DNA from: JAUCQB01 sp964586235
GTDB lineage: Bacteria > Planctomycetota > Phycisphaerae > UBA1845 > PWPN01
Assembly: GCA_964586235.1 (NCBI GenBank)
Contig: CAZPIO010000009.1
Location: 1-64,000, forward strand
Reading direction: 5' to 3'
DNA: 64,000 nt
The position numbers were made by a program, and so were the translations under genes. The notes beneath the pieces were generated by a model. That model had not been told where the DNA came from and made no database searches. It saw only the letters and a program-made list of their open reading frames with translations. Of this stretch, positions 44,289 through 54,900 are shown piece by piece; position 1 is the stretch's first letter, and every line of letters starts with the position of its first letter.

Positions 44289-45434
44289 TCAGGCCAAGGC
44301 GACGGAACGCCGCTCCACCAGGTCGACGTCCACGAGCACGTGCTCCGGCTTGACGTCGCCGCTACCACTCTGCAATCGTCGTTCCAGCAAATCGACCGCC
44401 TTGAGGCCGATCTCGTGGACGCGCTGGGCAACGATGGTCAACGGCGGGGTCATCGCCTGGGCAATGTCGGAATCATCGAAACCCACGATCGAGACATCTT
44501 CGGGAATCCGCAGGTGCAGCTCGCGGCAGGCCTCGAACACGCCCCACGCAGTGAAGGCGTTATGGGCGAAGATGGCCGCCGGTCGTGTGGTGTTCCTGAG
44601 CACGGGAAGGGCCGCTTCGTACCCGCCCAGCCAGCGACGACCTTCAAGCGTTCCTCGTGTTGTCAGCCGGCCGTCCGCAAAGACTTTCCATTCTCGCCGG
44701 GGCTCCAGGCCCCCATCGATCAGGGCCTGCTCGTACCCCCGGATTCTGGCCGCAATCGACGTCGCCCAGGGGGGCTCGGTCACCATGATCACCCGGCGGT
44801 GGCCGTGCTCCAACAGATGCTGTGTCGCCAGGTAGGCCCCCTTCTCGTGATTGGATTCAACCAGATCGACTTTCAGGCCGGGAACGCCGCGATCCAGCAG
44901 AACGAACGGATAATGCGCCAGCTTCATCTTGAAAAGGGCTTCAATGTTGTGATGGACACCCGTCGGCAGGATGACGGCTCCTTGAGCGCCGGAGTTGCCG
45001 AGCCGCGAGAGGTTTCGCGCCTCAAGATCCCGGTCGAAGCGCGAATCGTAAATCTGAAGCCCCCACCCGCGTTCCTGGCAACCCGCTTCGATACCGCGTG
45101 CGATACCCGTTTCGAAAGCTCCGGCAAGATCCAGCGTTACCAGAGCTATGATGACTTGAGCCGCGGCCGGGCGGGCAGGGTAGTTCGGACTCACGAATGC
45201 CCCTACCGCCGGCACGCTGTACAGGCAGCCCTCACGCTCGAGAATGTGGATCGCAGACCGGATGGTGTTGGTGCTGACCCTGAGTTCGCCGGCCAGGCTG
45301 CGAAGGGCAGGCAGCTTGACGCCCGCCGTCAGACGGCCGTCGGTCATGCGTCGGCGTAGCTCGTCAGTAACCACTCGATAACGCGGCGATTTTGAGCGAA
45401 TCAGCTTGCCATTGCCGTTCTCGGCTCTGCTCAT
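44289..45434 (-). CDS. GntR-LacI hybrid transcription regulator (second)
   Basis: 381 residues. GntR winged helix at about 10-80 (SPRYRVVTDELRRRMTDG, LPALRSLAGELRVSTNTIRSAI, LEREGCLYSVPAVGAFVSP). LacI-type sugar-binding domain at about 90-365 (ETGIARGIEAGCQERGW, LDRGVPGLKVDLVESNHEKGAYLATQHLLEHGHRR, IPEDVSIVGFDDSDIAQAMTPPLT). It is a clear paralogue of the 29301 product. The ATG at 45434 (MSRAENGNGK) is preferred to an in-frame start at 45470. It is divergent from the 45699 gene, and a palindrome of the shared type sits between them, so it probably regulates itself and that gene. Confidence 0.9.
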   Translation of the reverse strand: MSRAENGNGKLIRSKSPRYRVVTDELRRRMTDGRLTAGVKLPALRSLAGELRVSTNTIRSAIHILEREGCLYSVPAVGAFVSPNYPARPAAAQVIIALVTLDLAGAFETGIARGIEAGCQERGWGLQIYDSRFDRDLEARNLSRLGNSGAQGAVILPTGVHHNIEALFKMKLAHYPFVLLDRGVPGLKVDLVESNHEKGAYLATQHLLEHGHRRVIMVTEPPWATSIAARIRGYEQALIDGGLEPRREWKVFADGRLTTRGTLEGRRWLGGYEAALPVLRNTTRPAAIFAHNAFTAWGVFEACRELHLRIPEDVSIVGFDDSDIAQAMTPPLTIVAQRVHEIGLKAVDLLERRLQSGSGDVKPEHVLVDVDLVERRSVALA

Positions 45435-45569
45435 GACGACATTGTATAGTCGCGCGGTGACGTAATGCAAGAAGCTGTGTCAACAGATATCAAGGCCATT
45501 TTTCCTTAATACCTTCTCAAACAATGACTTATGCCATATAAGCCGATCAGGAAAACTATCTCAAAAACA

Positions 45570-45584
45570 CGTCACATTATGACG
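45570..45584. promoter_or_regulatory. Palindromic operator candidate (site 3)
   Basis: CGTCACATTATGACG, perfect 5-bp arms, 11 of 15 bases shared with the reverse complement of site 1. It is eight bases upstream of the -35 box at 45593. Confidence 0.45.
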
Positions 45585-45592
45585 AATCATTG

Positions 45593-45621
45593 TTGCATCA
45601 ACCCAGTACGTCTGGTAGGAT
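45593..45621 (+). promoter_or_regulatory. Promoter of the 45699 gene
   Basis: -35 TTGCAT, 17-base spacer, -10 TAGGAT. The start of transcription would be about 70 bases before the ATG. Confidence 0.45.
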
Positions 45622-45698
45622 TACGCTTATGGAGCGGGATAGTCTGCCCCACAGCGGGAGTCAACCTTTCTAATCTGAAACGAAGCGGAGGAACGGAA

Positions 45699-48600
45699 AT
45701 GATGACAAAACTGATGAGCAGGGGTGTTGGCATTCTGGTGATCGGCCTGGTGCTGGCGAGCCAGCGCGCCAACGCGGACGTGATCTGTTGGGAGTTTGCC
45801 GTCCATCCCACCCAGGAACCGATCCCAATGCTCGGGTTCGCATCAGACACGGCATGGCCTGATCCCGGTGAGCCTCCGTATACCCCCTACGGCGGGACGG
45901 TCGCGGGCACCGGTCTCCAGGGTGACGGGACAGCCATCTTCGCGGACGCCACAACCGAGAGCGCCAACTCGGGTTTCGTCTACGGTCTGACCAGCGGCAG
46001 CTTCACCATGGACGTTCGGGTAAGGGTCTTGGAAAGCGTGAACGAAGGCCCCGGCAAGTCAATGACCGTCAAGAACGACGGTAATCAGCGCGGCATCAAG
46101 CTGAACACGGACCGCATCGCACTAGTCAACGGCGGCGAAGAGGTCGCAGCCGGGAATGTGGACCTGGCAAGCGCCTTCAAGATCCTCCGGTTCTCGGTGA
46201 ACTCAACCACGGCGGCTGTTGACCCCAATATCGTCACGTTCTACGCGTGGGACGCGGGCACCTCAACATGGACCTTGGTGGGGAGCACATCGCTGGGCGG
46301 GTCCGGCGGCGGGGGCCAGGTTCCGTTCCCGGGAGTCGGGATCGGAAGCCTCGCCGGCAGCAGCACCCAGAGCGGCAAATTCATCATTGACTGGGCCCGC
46401 GTCAATCCCACCGAGGCGCTGGGCGACACCGTCGGCCCGATGGGGCCGTGCGAGGCAAAGTGTGAATCCACCGTGACACCGGCTGCTGTCCAAACCGACA
46501 GCGGCTGGGTCGGCGGCCTTCCTGCCACGTATGCCAGCATTGACATGGGTTCACCAGATGTCACCAACGGCTTGACTAACGAGAACACCGTGGGCTCCGA
46601 CGGCGACACCGCGCCGGTTGTCGTCGCCGGCCGGCCCTGCCGGATGAACGTCGATCCCGCGACGGACGGCTTCATGTACTTCGCGATTGATGACGACGTG
46701 GCCTACCAGGGCAGTCTGCCTGCGGTGACCATTTCGTTTGACTACTTCGACGAGGGCACCGGAGCCTTCGGGCTGACCTATGATGGGCCGGCTTCCGAAT
46801 GGACCGACGCCGCGGGCACCGTTCCTCTCAGTGATACAAAAACCTGGAAGCGAGGCAGCTTCACGCTCACCGACGCGTATTTCGGCAACCGCCAGCACGA
46901 CGGGTCCGATTTCCGCATCGCCAGGGGCATGAACGTCCATTTCTACATCGACAACGTCTTTGTCTCTCATGCGCCCGGTCCCGAATTCGACTACTCGATA
47001 ACTAACTCGGGCGCGGTCGACATCACCTGGGACGTCATTGAAGCCAACGCCGACGGCACGGCCAACGACTACGCCTGGGTAAGTCTGACCAAGACGCCGG
47101 GTGTGCTCGCCCCTGAGGCCACGGCGCCGGTCAAGGCCGCGGTGGATACCGCCACGCTGGCCGCGGGTACGCACACGACGTACCTGAAATTTACCGACAC
47201 GTGTACGTTCGCGCCCTACGCCGAGCCGTTCGACTACGCGGATGCTTCCGTTTTGGCCGGCCAGGGAGGCTGGCTCGGGAGCGGCGAGACTTCTCCATTC
47301 ATCATTCAGACCGCCCAGCTCCAGCTTAACGGCGGCGCGGAATCCGGTCTGGCGCATTCCGTTTCCCATTCCGTCGGGCTGGCCGTATATGACGGCGTGT
47401 TCTCCGTCAAGGTCAAGGTGAAGACCGGCGGCGCCTCGGCCGGCCGCGAAGCCAACAACTTCTGGAGACTAGCTGCGTTCGACGCGCAGGGGAATCAGCT
47501 CGGCTATTGGCAGGGAACACCCACCACCGTCAGGGCTAGAAATCCGTTGAATGCCAACCAGGCCTCAGATCCTCAGGCGTTGGCCGCCGACTTCAAGATC
47601 ATGGAGATGAGAAGCAATACCGCAACCAAGACCACGGAGTACTATTATGACGGCGCCCTGGTGATCAGCTATCCCTTTAACAACACCAGCGGCCTGGCCT
47701 CGATCAGTTTTGAACGCATCAATGGGGCCGATACCAGTGCCGCCGAGTACGTCTACTTTGATGATGTGGACGTGAGCGCCATCGAGAAGTACCACCTCCG
47801 CCAGATCAGCGTAAACGTGGTTGACTGCAGCCTGACCGCGGAGCCCAGGGTTGCCTCGGCGAGCGGGTGCACCGGCACCACAACCCGCAGCTTCGCCCTC
47901 ATCAATAACGGCGTGAGCAACCTCACCGAGTTGGCTGTCGAGCAGATCACGAGTGGCGGTGAACCGACCACCTACCCGTGGCTGTCGCTGTCGGTGCCCA
48001 GTGCGACCCTCGCACCGGGCGAGTCCGCCGAGGTGGTGGCCACCATCGACTGGAACTACGTCAGCATGACCGAGGTCGCTTCACTCCGGTTCAAGGCCAC
48101 TTGCGGCGGCGCCGAAATCAGGGACAGCCTCGTCGGCGCCCTGACCGTCACGAAGATGGTTGTGCCTCCCGATCCGGTGATCCTGAGATACAACGGCGAT
48201 GTGGACCCCCTGGCTGCGAACTCCGCCGGGCCGGGCTACAACTTCAGCGTCTTTGAGGGTGTTCAGCAAGGAGGCATTGTCGCTGATCCTGATGCGGTCG
48301 ACGGCTTTGCCTATGAGATCGACGATGTCTCCACCGCGAAGACGAAGTTCATCAGCGAGCCCCCGGCGGCTTTTGCAGACGGTGCCACCCTGGTCGTTCG
48401 CATGAAGAAGCTCGGCGGCGGCACCTACGACGGCGGTCGTTACGGCAACATCTGGATCCACGCCCCCAACATCGCCACTGAGATCTTCTGGGGAGGGCCG
48501 AGTGGCCAGCTTGGCGACAGGGACCGCGGAATCTGGACCACCCTGACCGCGAGCCAGGGCGCGGATGAAAGCTATCATACCATCCGGGTCACGGCCCAGG

Positions 48601-49130
48601 ACACGGGCGGTTCAACGGGTATCGTCATCAACGTGTATTTTGACGAGAACCCGGTGCCGGTGCTGTCGATCACCAACGCAGAGCCACGCGACCCTCAGGC
48701 CGGGTCGCAGGACGGCTTCGGCTTCGGCACACAAGGCACGGGTAACACCGAGCACGTCTACTTTGATTGCCTGGTTGCTACCACGGCCGGGGCGTTCCCG
48801 CCCGACCAGGACATGGGCTGTCTTGGTGAATCCCTGACCTGCACGGATTCCTGTCACAAACCGTTCGCCGACGTGGACGAAGACACGGATGTGGACCAGG
48901 CCGACTTCGCGGTCTTCCAGCTCTGCTACACGGGCGCGGGTGCGACCTCGATCCCCGGCCCGCCGGATTACCCGGCCTACTGCGTGTGCCTGAATCGGGG
49001 CGATGACGACAACGACGGAGAACCGAACAACGATACCGACATCGATTCGTTCGACCTGACCGCATTCGAGAACTGCGCAAGCGGACCGGGCGTTCCGGCG
49101 AACCCGGACTGCCTCTCATCGGGAGGCTGA
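45699..49130 (+). CDS. Giant secreted protein with modules A and B, BACON-like repeats and dockerin
   Basis: 1143 residues, exported (MTKLMSRGVGILVIGLVLASQRANA). In order: a LamG-like domain (about 25-250), module A (about 278-425, SIDMGSPDV ... DGDT ... GRPCRMN ... TDAYFGNRQHDGSDFRI ... FYIDNVFVS), a BACON-like repeat (WDVIEANADGTANDYAWVSL), a second LamG-like domain ending AEYVYFDDVDVSA, a second BACON-like repeat, then a module B relative (INVYFDENPVPVL, TEHVYFDCLVATTAGAF). It ends in an EF-hand pair, DVDEDTDVDQADFAVFQLC and NDTDIDSFDLTAFENC. No catalytic domain is seen, so it is likely a binding or surface-layer protein. The ATG follows GGAGG at seven bases. The palindrome at 45570 and promoter lie upstream. 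The open frame from 45531 is not used. Confidence 0.82.
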   Translation: MMTKLMSRGVGILVIGLVLASQRANADVICWEFAVHPTQEPIPMLGFASDTAWPDPGEPPYTPYGGTVAGTGLQGDGTAIFADATTESANSGFVYGLTSGSFTMDVRVRVLESVNEGPGKSMTVKNDGNQRGIKLNTDRIALVNGGEEVAAGNVDLASAFKILRFSVNSTTAAVDPNIVTFYAWDAGTSTWTLVGSTSLGGSGGGGQVPFPGVGIGSLAGSSTQSGKFIIDWARVNPTEALGDTVGPMGPCEAKCESTVTPAAVQTDSGWVGGLPATYASIDMGSPDVTNGLTNENTVGSDGDTAPVVVAGRPCRMNVDPATDGFMYFAIDDDVAYQGSLPAVTISFDYFDEGTGAFGLTYDGPASEWTDAAGTVPLSDTKTWKRGSFTLTDAYFGNRQHDGSDFRIARGMNVHFYIDNVFVSHAPGPEFDYSITNSGAVDITWDVIEANADGTANDYAWVSLTKTPGVLAPEATAPVKAAVDTATLAAGTHTTYLKFTDTCTFAPYAEPFDYADASVLAGQGGWLGSGETSPFIIQTAQLQLNGGAESGLAHSVSHSVGLAVYDGVFSVKVKVKTGGASAGREANNFWRLAAFDAQGNQLGYWQGTPTTVRARNPLNANQASDPQALAADFKIMEMRSNTATKTTEYYYDGALVISYPFNNTSGLASISFERINGADTSAAEYVYFDDVDVSAIEKYHLRQISVNVVDCSLTAEPRVASASGCTGTTTRSFALINNGVSNLTELAVEQITSGGEPTTYPWLSLSVPSATLAPGESAEVVATIDWNYVSMTEVASLRFKATCGGAEIRDSLVGALTVTKMVVPPDPVILRYNGDVDPLAANSAGPGYNFSVFEGVQQGGIVADPDAVDGFAYEIDDVSTAKTKFISEPPAAFADGATLVVRMKKLGGGTYDGGRYGNIWIHAPNIATEIFWGGPSGQLGDRDRGIWTTLTASQGADESYHTIRVTAQDTGGSTGIVINVYFDENPVPVLSITNAEPRDPQAGSQDGFGFGTQGTGNTEHVYFDCLVATTAGAFPPDQDMGCLGESLTCTDSCHKPFADVDEDTDVDQADFAVFQLCYTGAGATSIPGPPDYPAYCVCLNRGDDDNDGEPNNDTDIDSFDLTAFENCASGPGVPANPDCLSSGG

Positions 49131-49627
49131 GCCCGCAGGCGTCGGAGCAACAATCGAGGGATGTGGCGAGTATGTGTCCGCCCGACCCGCGAAAAGAACG
49201 AAGGGCAGCCCCCGGTCAAACCGGGTAAGGCATGGTTCACTCGTCCGTGCAACGGCGAATGATTGAAAACGTGCACGCCAGGATGAACCTGCCTGCCGAT
49301 TCTCCTCCTTCCCCGGCTTCGTGACGGCCGGGGCTGCCTTTTCGCTTGCGAGGGCGAGAACACGAGACAGCGGGTGCGACACAGGCTTGAGGCTTTGTCT
49401 CGCCCGCTGTCTGTCGGGCGGGGTCTGCTCGGCGCTGCGCGCCTGTCCCCATTTTCGCGGGCTCAGGCCCTCTGGAGTGCCACGGACCCCGGGTTTGCGC
49501 GGTGAAGGTGCACGAGGGCAGATCAGCCGCCCGCCGCTCCGCCGGCGTGCAGCCGCCGGGAAGGCCACGCTGAGGCGCAGTCCAGATCCGCCGGGCGGGG
49601 ACAAGTGGGTCGTTGGACGGTAGCGAT
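49131..49627. other. Intergenic region with terminator-like hairpins
   Basis: 497 bases. It has CCCGGT/ACCGGG (49211-49225), CCCCGGC/GCCGGGG (49311-49333) followed by CTGCCTTTTC, and GACAGCGGG/CCCGCTGTC (49366-49411). The second could end the 45699 transcript. No promoter for the next gene was clear. Confidence 0.4.
49311..49344 (+). terminator. Probable terminator of the 45699 gene
   Basis: CCCCGGC, loop, GCCGGGG, then CTGCCTTTTC. The stem is strong and the T-tract short. It is 180 bases after the stop. Confidence 0.45.
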
Positions 49628-51829
49628 ATGAAGGGACGAGGACCCGGCGCAGAGCCGGATTCATCTGGTGTGCTGCGTATGTCCGCGGTTCTCGCGGCAT
49701 GGGTGATCTTGCTGCCCACGTCGGCTTGGGTGGGCAACAGCGCCCGGGGAGCGCCTGCCCCGACCATCACCTGGCCGGCCGCGGGGGCGACGTTGGGCTC
49801 CGACCGGCCCGACATTACCTGGACCAGCGTGCCCATCACCGGCTATGAAGTCCACATCGGTCCGTTTAATGATCCGTCCTATCACCCTTCTCCAACAGAC
49901 GGCTGGGACTCGGGAGAGGTAAGCCTGTCCGTGTCCACCAACACCGCCATGTCCGGACCTCTGGCGACCCAGCGGTGGTACTATGTGTTCGCTCGCCTCC
50001 GCGACAACGGCGGCTGGGGGCCCTGGAGTTCACTCGGCCGGAGCTTCTATGTCGCCGGGTGGTTGATCGACGATCCCTCCCCAATCGCCGATCCCGTCGG
50101 CTTCCAGTGGCCGCATTGCATCTGCTATAACCCGGATCTCAAGGAATATCTGCTGGCCTTTGCCGACCGCCAGCCCAATGTGCAGTCCAGGATCTCGTAC
50201 TACCTGCTCAACGGCGACGGGAGCAAGAAAACCGCCACGCTCACCATCACCGACGACGACCATCTCGATGGTGTTCATGAAGCGGGCGTGGTCTACAACA
50301 GCCTTCTGAAGCACTACTTCCTGGTTTACACCGGGTGGAGGAACGACAATACCCCGCAGTTACGAGATCAACTTCGCGGTCAGCGCGTCCAGCCCGCGAC
50401 CGGGGCCCCGATCGGGTCCAGCTATCTGCTCTATGAGAGGGGGGACCTGACCGCCATGGCCGAGCACCGGGTGAGCTACTCGCCGCAGAGCGATGCCTAC
50501 CTGGTTGTCTGGAAGCACACCGAGGCGGGCTTCAACATCTGGGCCCTTCGCGTGGATGCGGCAACGGGCCTGGCTGACGGGATCCTCGACCTCACCGCCG
50601 CTGAAACCCGATATACCGCCTTTCCCGCCGTTGCGTGGAACTCGGCCGACGATGAGTTCCTGGTGACCTTCCAGGTCGATGCCTCCTGCAGTCAAGAGGA
50701 TCCGACGATCTGTCAGAGGGACCCCAACTGCGACTGCCTGACCAACACCTGGTGCATCGAGCACGGATGCCCCAATAACGGATGGGACTACTACGGCCAG
50801 CGGGTTTCGGCCCAGAACGGAATGCTGCTTGCGATTGGCGGCAATATACCGCTGGCGACCACCTCCGCTTGGGAATACGACGGTGACATCGTCTATGACA
50901 GCGATCTGCACCGGTACCTGATGGTCTACGTGGGCGGCTCCGGCGCGACGACCATCTCGGGACAGTTCATTGCCGCGGATGGGACCCCGTCGGGCAGCCG
51001 GTTCCCCGTGCTCAGCTCGCCCTCGAGCGGCGTAGCGGTCAACCTGGGTCAGCTTCCCAGCACCCGCGAGTACGTGGCCGCATGGCAGGATTGCTGCACC
51101 ACACGCAACTACGCCCGCAGGATTTCCCAGGTTGGAGCACTTATCGGCGAGCCGTTCAAGACTACCGGGACAATCATTGCCGATGACGACGATGTGCGCT
51201 ACGGCGGTGGCAACTGGAAACCGCTTCCCACACCCAACCCATTCACCGACGAGTTCCTGTTCTCCTGGTACTGTAACCGTGATGATGTTTACGTCCGTCG
51301 CTACAAGACCTATCCAAGCCTGGACGTGACCGCCCCCGCCCCGGTGACGAGCTTCACGGCCGTGCCTCAGCATCGCCAGATCAGCTTGAGCTGGACCAAT
51401 CCCGACACGGCGGATTTTCTGGGCACGCTGATCCGCTGCAAGACCGACGGCGTCCCCGCGGACGCGCACGACGGCCTGCCGCTGGTGATCAAGCCGAACA
51501 CCCCCGGCTCCAGTGACAGCTATGTGCATACCGGGCTGGACCGGGCCACGACGTACTACTACGCTGCGTTTTCCTATGACGGCGTGCCCAATCACGGGAG
51601 CAACGTGGGCGAGATTGCTCGGCCCGCGGCCCCTGCCGACTTCGATCTCGACGGGGACGTGGATCAGGTTGACTTTGGCCTCTTCCAGGGATGCTATTCC
51701 GGCTCGGGGGTTGGCTGCGACCCAGGATGCCGGGAAGCCGATCTGGATTCAGACGGTGATGTGGATCAGGCGGACTTCAGCACATTTCAGCCGTGCATGG
51801 GCGGGGCGAATCAGTCGCCCGGGTGCTGA
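49628..51829 (+). CDS. Secreted propeller / FN3 / dockerin protein
   Basis: 733 residues, exported (SAVLAAWVILLPTSAWVGNSARG). About 45-130 is an Ig/FN3-like sandwich (PTITWPAAGATLGSDRPDITW). About 145-560 is a propeller built of repeats such as YNPDLKEYLLAFADRQ, YNSLLKHYFLVYTGW, YSPQSDAYLVVWKH, WNSADDEFLVTFQ and YDSDLHRYLMVYVGG, each a blade strand. About 565-650 is an FN3 domain (RQISLSWTNPDTADFLGTLIRC, SYVHTGLDRATTYYYAAFSYD) almost shared with the 58767 product. The end is a dockerin pair, DFDLDGDVDQVDFGLFQGC and DLDSDGDVDQADFSTFQPC, ending SPGC. It is first of four co-directional genes. The ATG at 49628 has only a weak ribosome site; one at 49679 is possible. Confidence 0.8.
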   Translation: MKGRGPGAEPDSSGVLRMSAVLAAWVILLPTSAWVGNSARGAPAPTITWPAAGATLGSDRPDITWTSVPITGYEVHIGPFNDPSYHPSPTDGWDSGEVSLSVSTNTAMSGPLATQRWYYVFARLRDNGGWGPWSSLGRSFYVAGWLIDDPSPIADPVGFQWPHCICYNPDLKEYLLAFADRQPNVQSRISYYLLNGDGSKKTATLTITDDDHLDGVHEAGVVYNSLLKHYFLVYTGWRNDNTPQLRDQLRGQRVQPATGAPIGSSYLLYERGDLTAMAEHRVSYSPQSDAYLVVWKHTEAGFNIWALRVDAATGLADGILDLTAAETRYTAFPAVAWNSADDEFLVTFQVDASCSQEDPTICQRDPNCDCLTNTWCIEHGCPNNGWDYYGQRVSAQNGMLLAIGGNIPLATTSAWEYDGDIVYDSDLHRYLMVYVGGSGATTISGQFIAADGTPSGSRFPVLSSPSSGVAVNLGQLPSTREYVAAWQDCCTTRNYARRISQVGALIGEPFKTTGTIIADDDDVRYGGGNWKPLPTPNPFTDEFLFSWYCNRDDVYVRRYKTYPSLDVTAPAPVTSFTAVPQHRQISLSWTNPDTADFLGTLIRCKTDGVPADAHDGLPLVIKPNTPGSSDSYVHTGLDRATTYYYAAFSYDGVPNHGSNVGEIARPAAPADFDLDGDVDQVDFGLFQGCYSGSGVGCDPGCREADLDSDGDVDQADFSTFQPCMGGANQSPGC

Positions 51830-51974
51830 CCGGTGGAAACGGAGGGATGGCGAAGTATGCCTGCGAAATCTGACGAGGCAATCGCCTTGAAAGCCGCGGG
51901 AGGGAGGGGAGCCCCTGTACCAATGCCCCCCAACGACCGGATGTAGTGCAAGGAGAGCATGAAGGAGGCCTGAA

Positions 51975-54900
51975 GTGCGGATCTCTGCCCTTCGGCGTGG
52001 CCAACGAGTGATGTTGGGGGCGATGGCCCTGGTGGTGACCTTGACGGGATCCGCCCCGTTGCAGGCGGTGGGCATCCATCCATCCGGGCGGTACTACACC
52101 GATACGGCCGGGAATCCTGTATTCCTGATCGGCTACTATGGCTGGGCCGCGGTGCCCGCCGGCTATTTCATCGACCACCCATCCCAGTACGCCGACATGA
52201 TCACCCGCGGGGCACCCTACGGGATCAACTACAGCCGCATCAGCCTGGGCGTCAACCGCTTCACCAGCACGACCAATCCGCCGGTGTATTATGGCTCGCC
52301 GACGCCGGTCCCCTTTCTGTACGTCAATGGCAAGGCTGATCTCAGCCAGTGGGACCCGGTGTTCTGGAACGGCCTGAAGGCCCAGTGCGACCTGGCCCGG
52401 GCCAACGGCGTGATCGTCCACATCGCTTTTTTTGACGGCGTGGAGTTGCGGAGTCAGGGGGGCGCGGCCTACGGCTACAACAACTCGTTCTGGAATCCGA
52501 GCAACCACACGTCATCCTTCTACCCCACAGGCGACTATTCGGACTGGCCCGGCGCTTTCTATAGACTCAATGAGTTCAACAGCAACACCGGCATCGGCTA
52601 CTACCAGAGACGCGTGATCGACAAGACCCTGGCCGAGACCTTCGGCTACGACAACGTCTTCTACGAGGTAGGTAACGAACTGCTCAGCGCCGATCAGAAC
52701 TGGTACACCGCTGTGGTCAGTTACGCCCGGTCGCAGACGAACAAACCGGTCACGCAGTGCAGCCATGCATTCAGGGCTGGCGGCATCCAGGGTTACGCCG
52801 ACCACGTCGGCGACACCGCGGCCGAGGTGAAGAGCCACATTGCCGGCTTCGTGGCCACCGCCAACGGTCAGTACCCGACCTGGATCGACCCCGACGGCCC
52901 GGCCCTGAGCAACGCCGATATCCCCGCCAACGAGCTGCGCGCCGCCGCCTGGTACTCATTCACTGGCGGGGCCGCATGCTGGGGCGGATTCACGGTGGAT
53001 TACTGGCTCGGGGGACGGGGCTTCTGGCCGGACACGGTGAACGCCTACAAGCACTTGCAGGACTTCCTCAAGCAGTTGAACGTCCAGTTTGCCCAGATGG
53101 TGCCCCACCCTGAACTGGTCAGCAACAGCAGCGCCAACTCCTGTCTGGCGTACGTTGGGCACGAATACGTGGCTTACGTTCGCAGCGACGCCGGCGTGAC
53201 GGTGGACCTGACCGGCTTGTCGGGCTCGCTGCCGTACTACCTCTACGACCCGAAGAACGACGTGTACAGCAGCCGGCAGACCGTGAGCGGCGGCGGCCAG
53301 CGGGTGTTTGCCCGGCCGGACGGGGCCGCGGACTGGGTCGTGTATATCGGCACGGGCGAGCTGTCGGAGTGCCCTCCGATCAGTCCACCGAGCCCGCTTG
53401 GGGCTCAGCAGACCCTCGGGGACGGCATCGAGCCCGGCATCGCCACCGACGCCCAGGGCAGTATTCACGTCGTCTATATGAACAACGGGACAATCTGGTA
53501 CCGTCAAGGCGATCCCGACGCCGTCTTCGACGCCCCTGAACTGATCCCCTCTCCGACAACGGGTCCGGCCCAGTTCAACGCCCCTCATGTAGTCTGCGAC
53601 GGCAGCAATACCCCCCACGTGGTCTTCTCGGACGCCTTCTATCCGACCCCGGGGAACTGCTGGTACACCAATCGCATCGGTGGGAGTTGGAAGGCTCCGG
53701 TGTCGGCATTCCCCGGCGTGATCGTCATGTACCCGCGCCTGGCCTTGTGCGGCTCGTATGCCTTCGTAGCAGCCTCGACCGGGACCCCCGAGGGCACCAT
53801 CGCACGCCTTTCGAATCTTGGCGGCACGCCTCATGTAGACCTCACAACCGGCACTTACCTGTTGGCCCCCTACCCGGTCGTCAACTGTGCTGCCAGCCGT
53901 CTGTTTGTCGTCGGCCGCAATTCCGGCAACGGGCACTACCTCCAGGAATACAATTTCAATCTCGCAACGGTCAGCAGCGGCCAGAAGATGACCAATGGCA
54001 CGCCCAACAAGACCGCCGAGCCCACTGCCGCGATCATCGACAGCTCCAATGTCGTGCACGCCATCGGCAATTGCGGGGCAACGGGCATTGACCCCGAGAC
54101 GAACAGCGAACTGTGGTACAACAACACCCAGCGCATGGGCCTGGGCGAAAACGCCGTCCTCGGTCTCGCCGGTGTGCCCGGGTCCGGCTGGTGGGGTGAC
54201 AACGTTTATCCCCACATGGTCATGGACATCAACGGCAAGATCTGGCTTGGCTTCCGGGACATCACCACGGGCGAGGGCAAAATCAGCTCCGTCAGCGACG
54301 CCGGTTTCACCGAACCGATCGTGTTCACCCCGGTTATCACCGACCCTAACAACCCCATCCGGCGGCGGTGGAACTGCCAGGTCGCGCCCGCGCCTACAGG
54401 CGGCGTCTATGTCACCTGGGATTACGGCAACCAGTGCTACTTCCGGCCGGCCGGGGTGTTCTCACTCTGCGATCTGGCGGTCTCGTTCGACCTCGGCTCT
54501 CCCGATGTGGCGAACTGCATGACCCATCCGCAGGGCGGCGACGGCGACACGACGCCCGATACCATCGGCGGCCGAAGCTGCCGGCGCAACATCGATCCGA
54601 GCCCCCCGCCGGCGCCCGGCGCTGACTACTACTTCTATTTCACCGTCTGCGACGGGTTTGCCTACCAGGGCAACAGGCCGGAACTCTACATCGCACTCGA
54701 TTACTACGACTCCAGCGGTGGGTCGATTTCGCTCGATTACGACTCGAACACGGGCAACGATATTCCGGCCATCTATAAGAACGGCGGCAGCATTACCTTG
54801 ACCGGCTCGAACACGTGGAAGAACGCGGTGTTCCACGTCACCGACGCGTATTTCGGCAACCGCCAGAACGGCGGGGCCGACTTCCGCTTCGGCAACGTGG

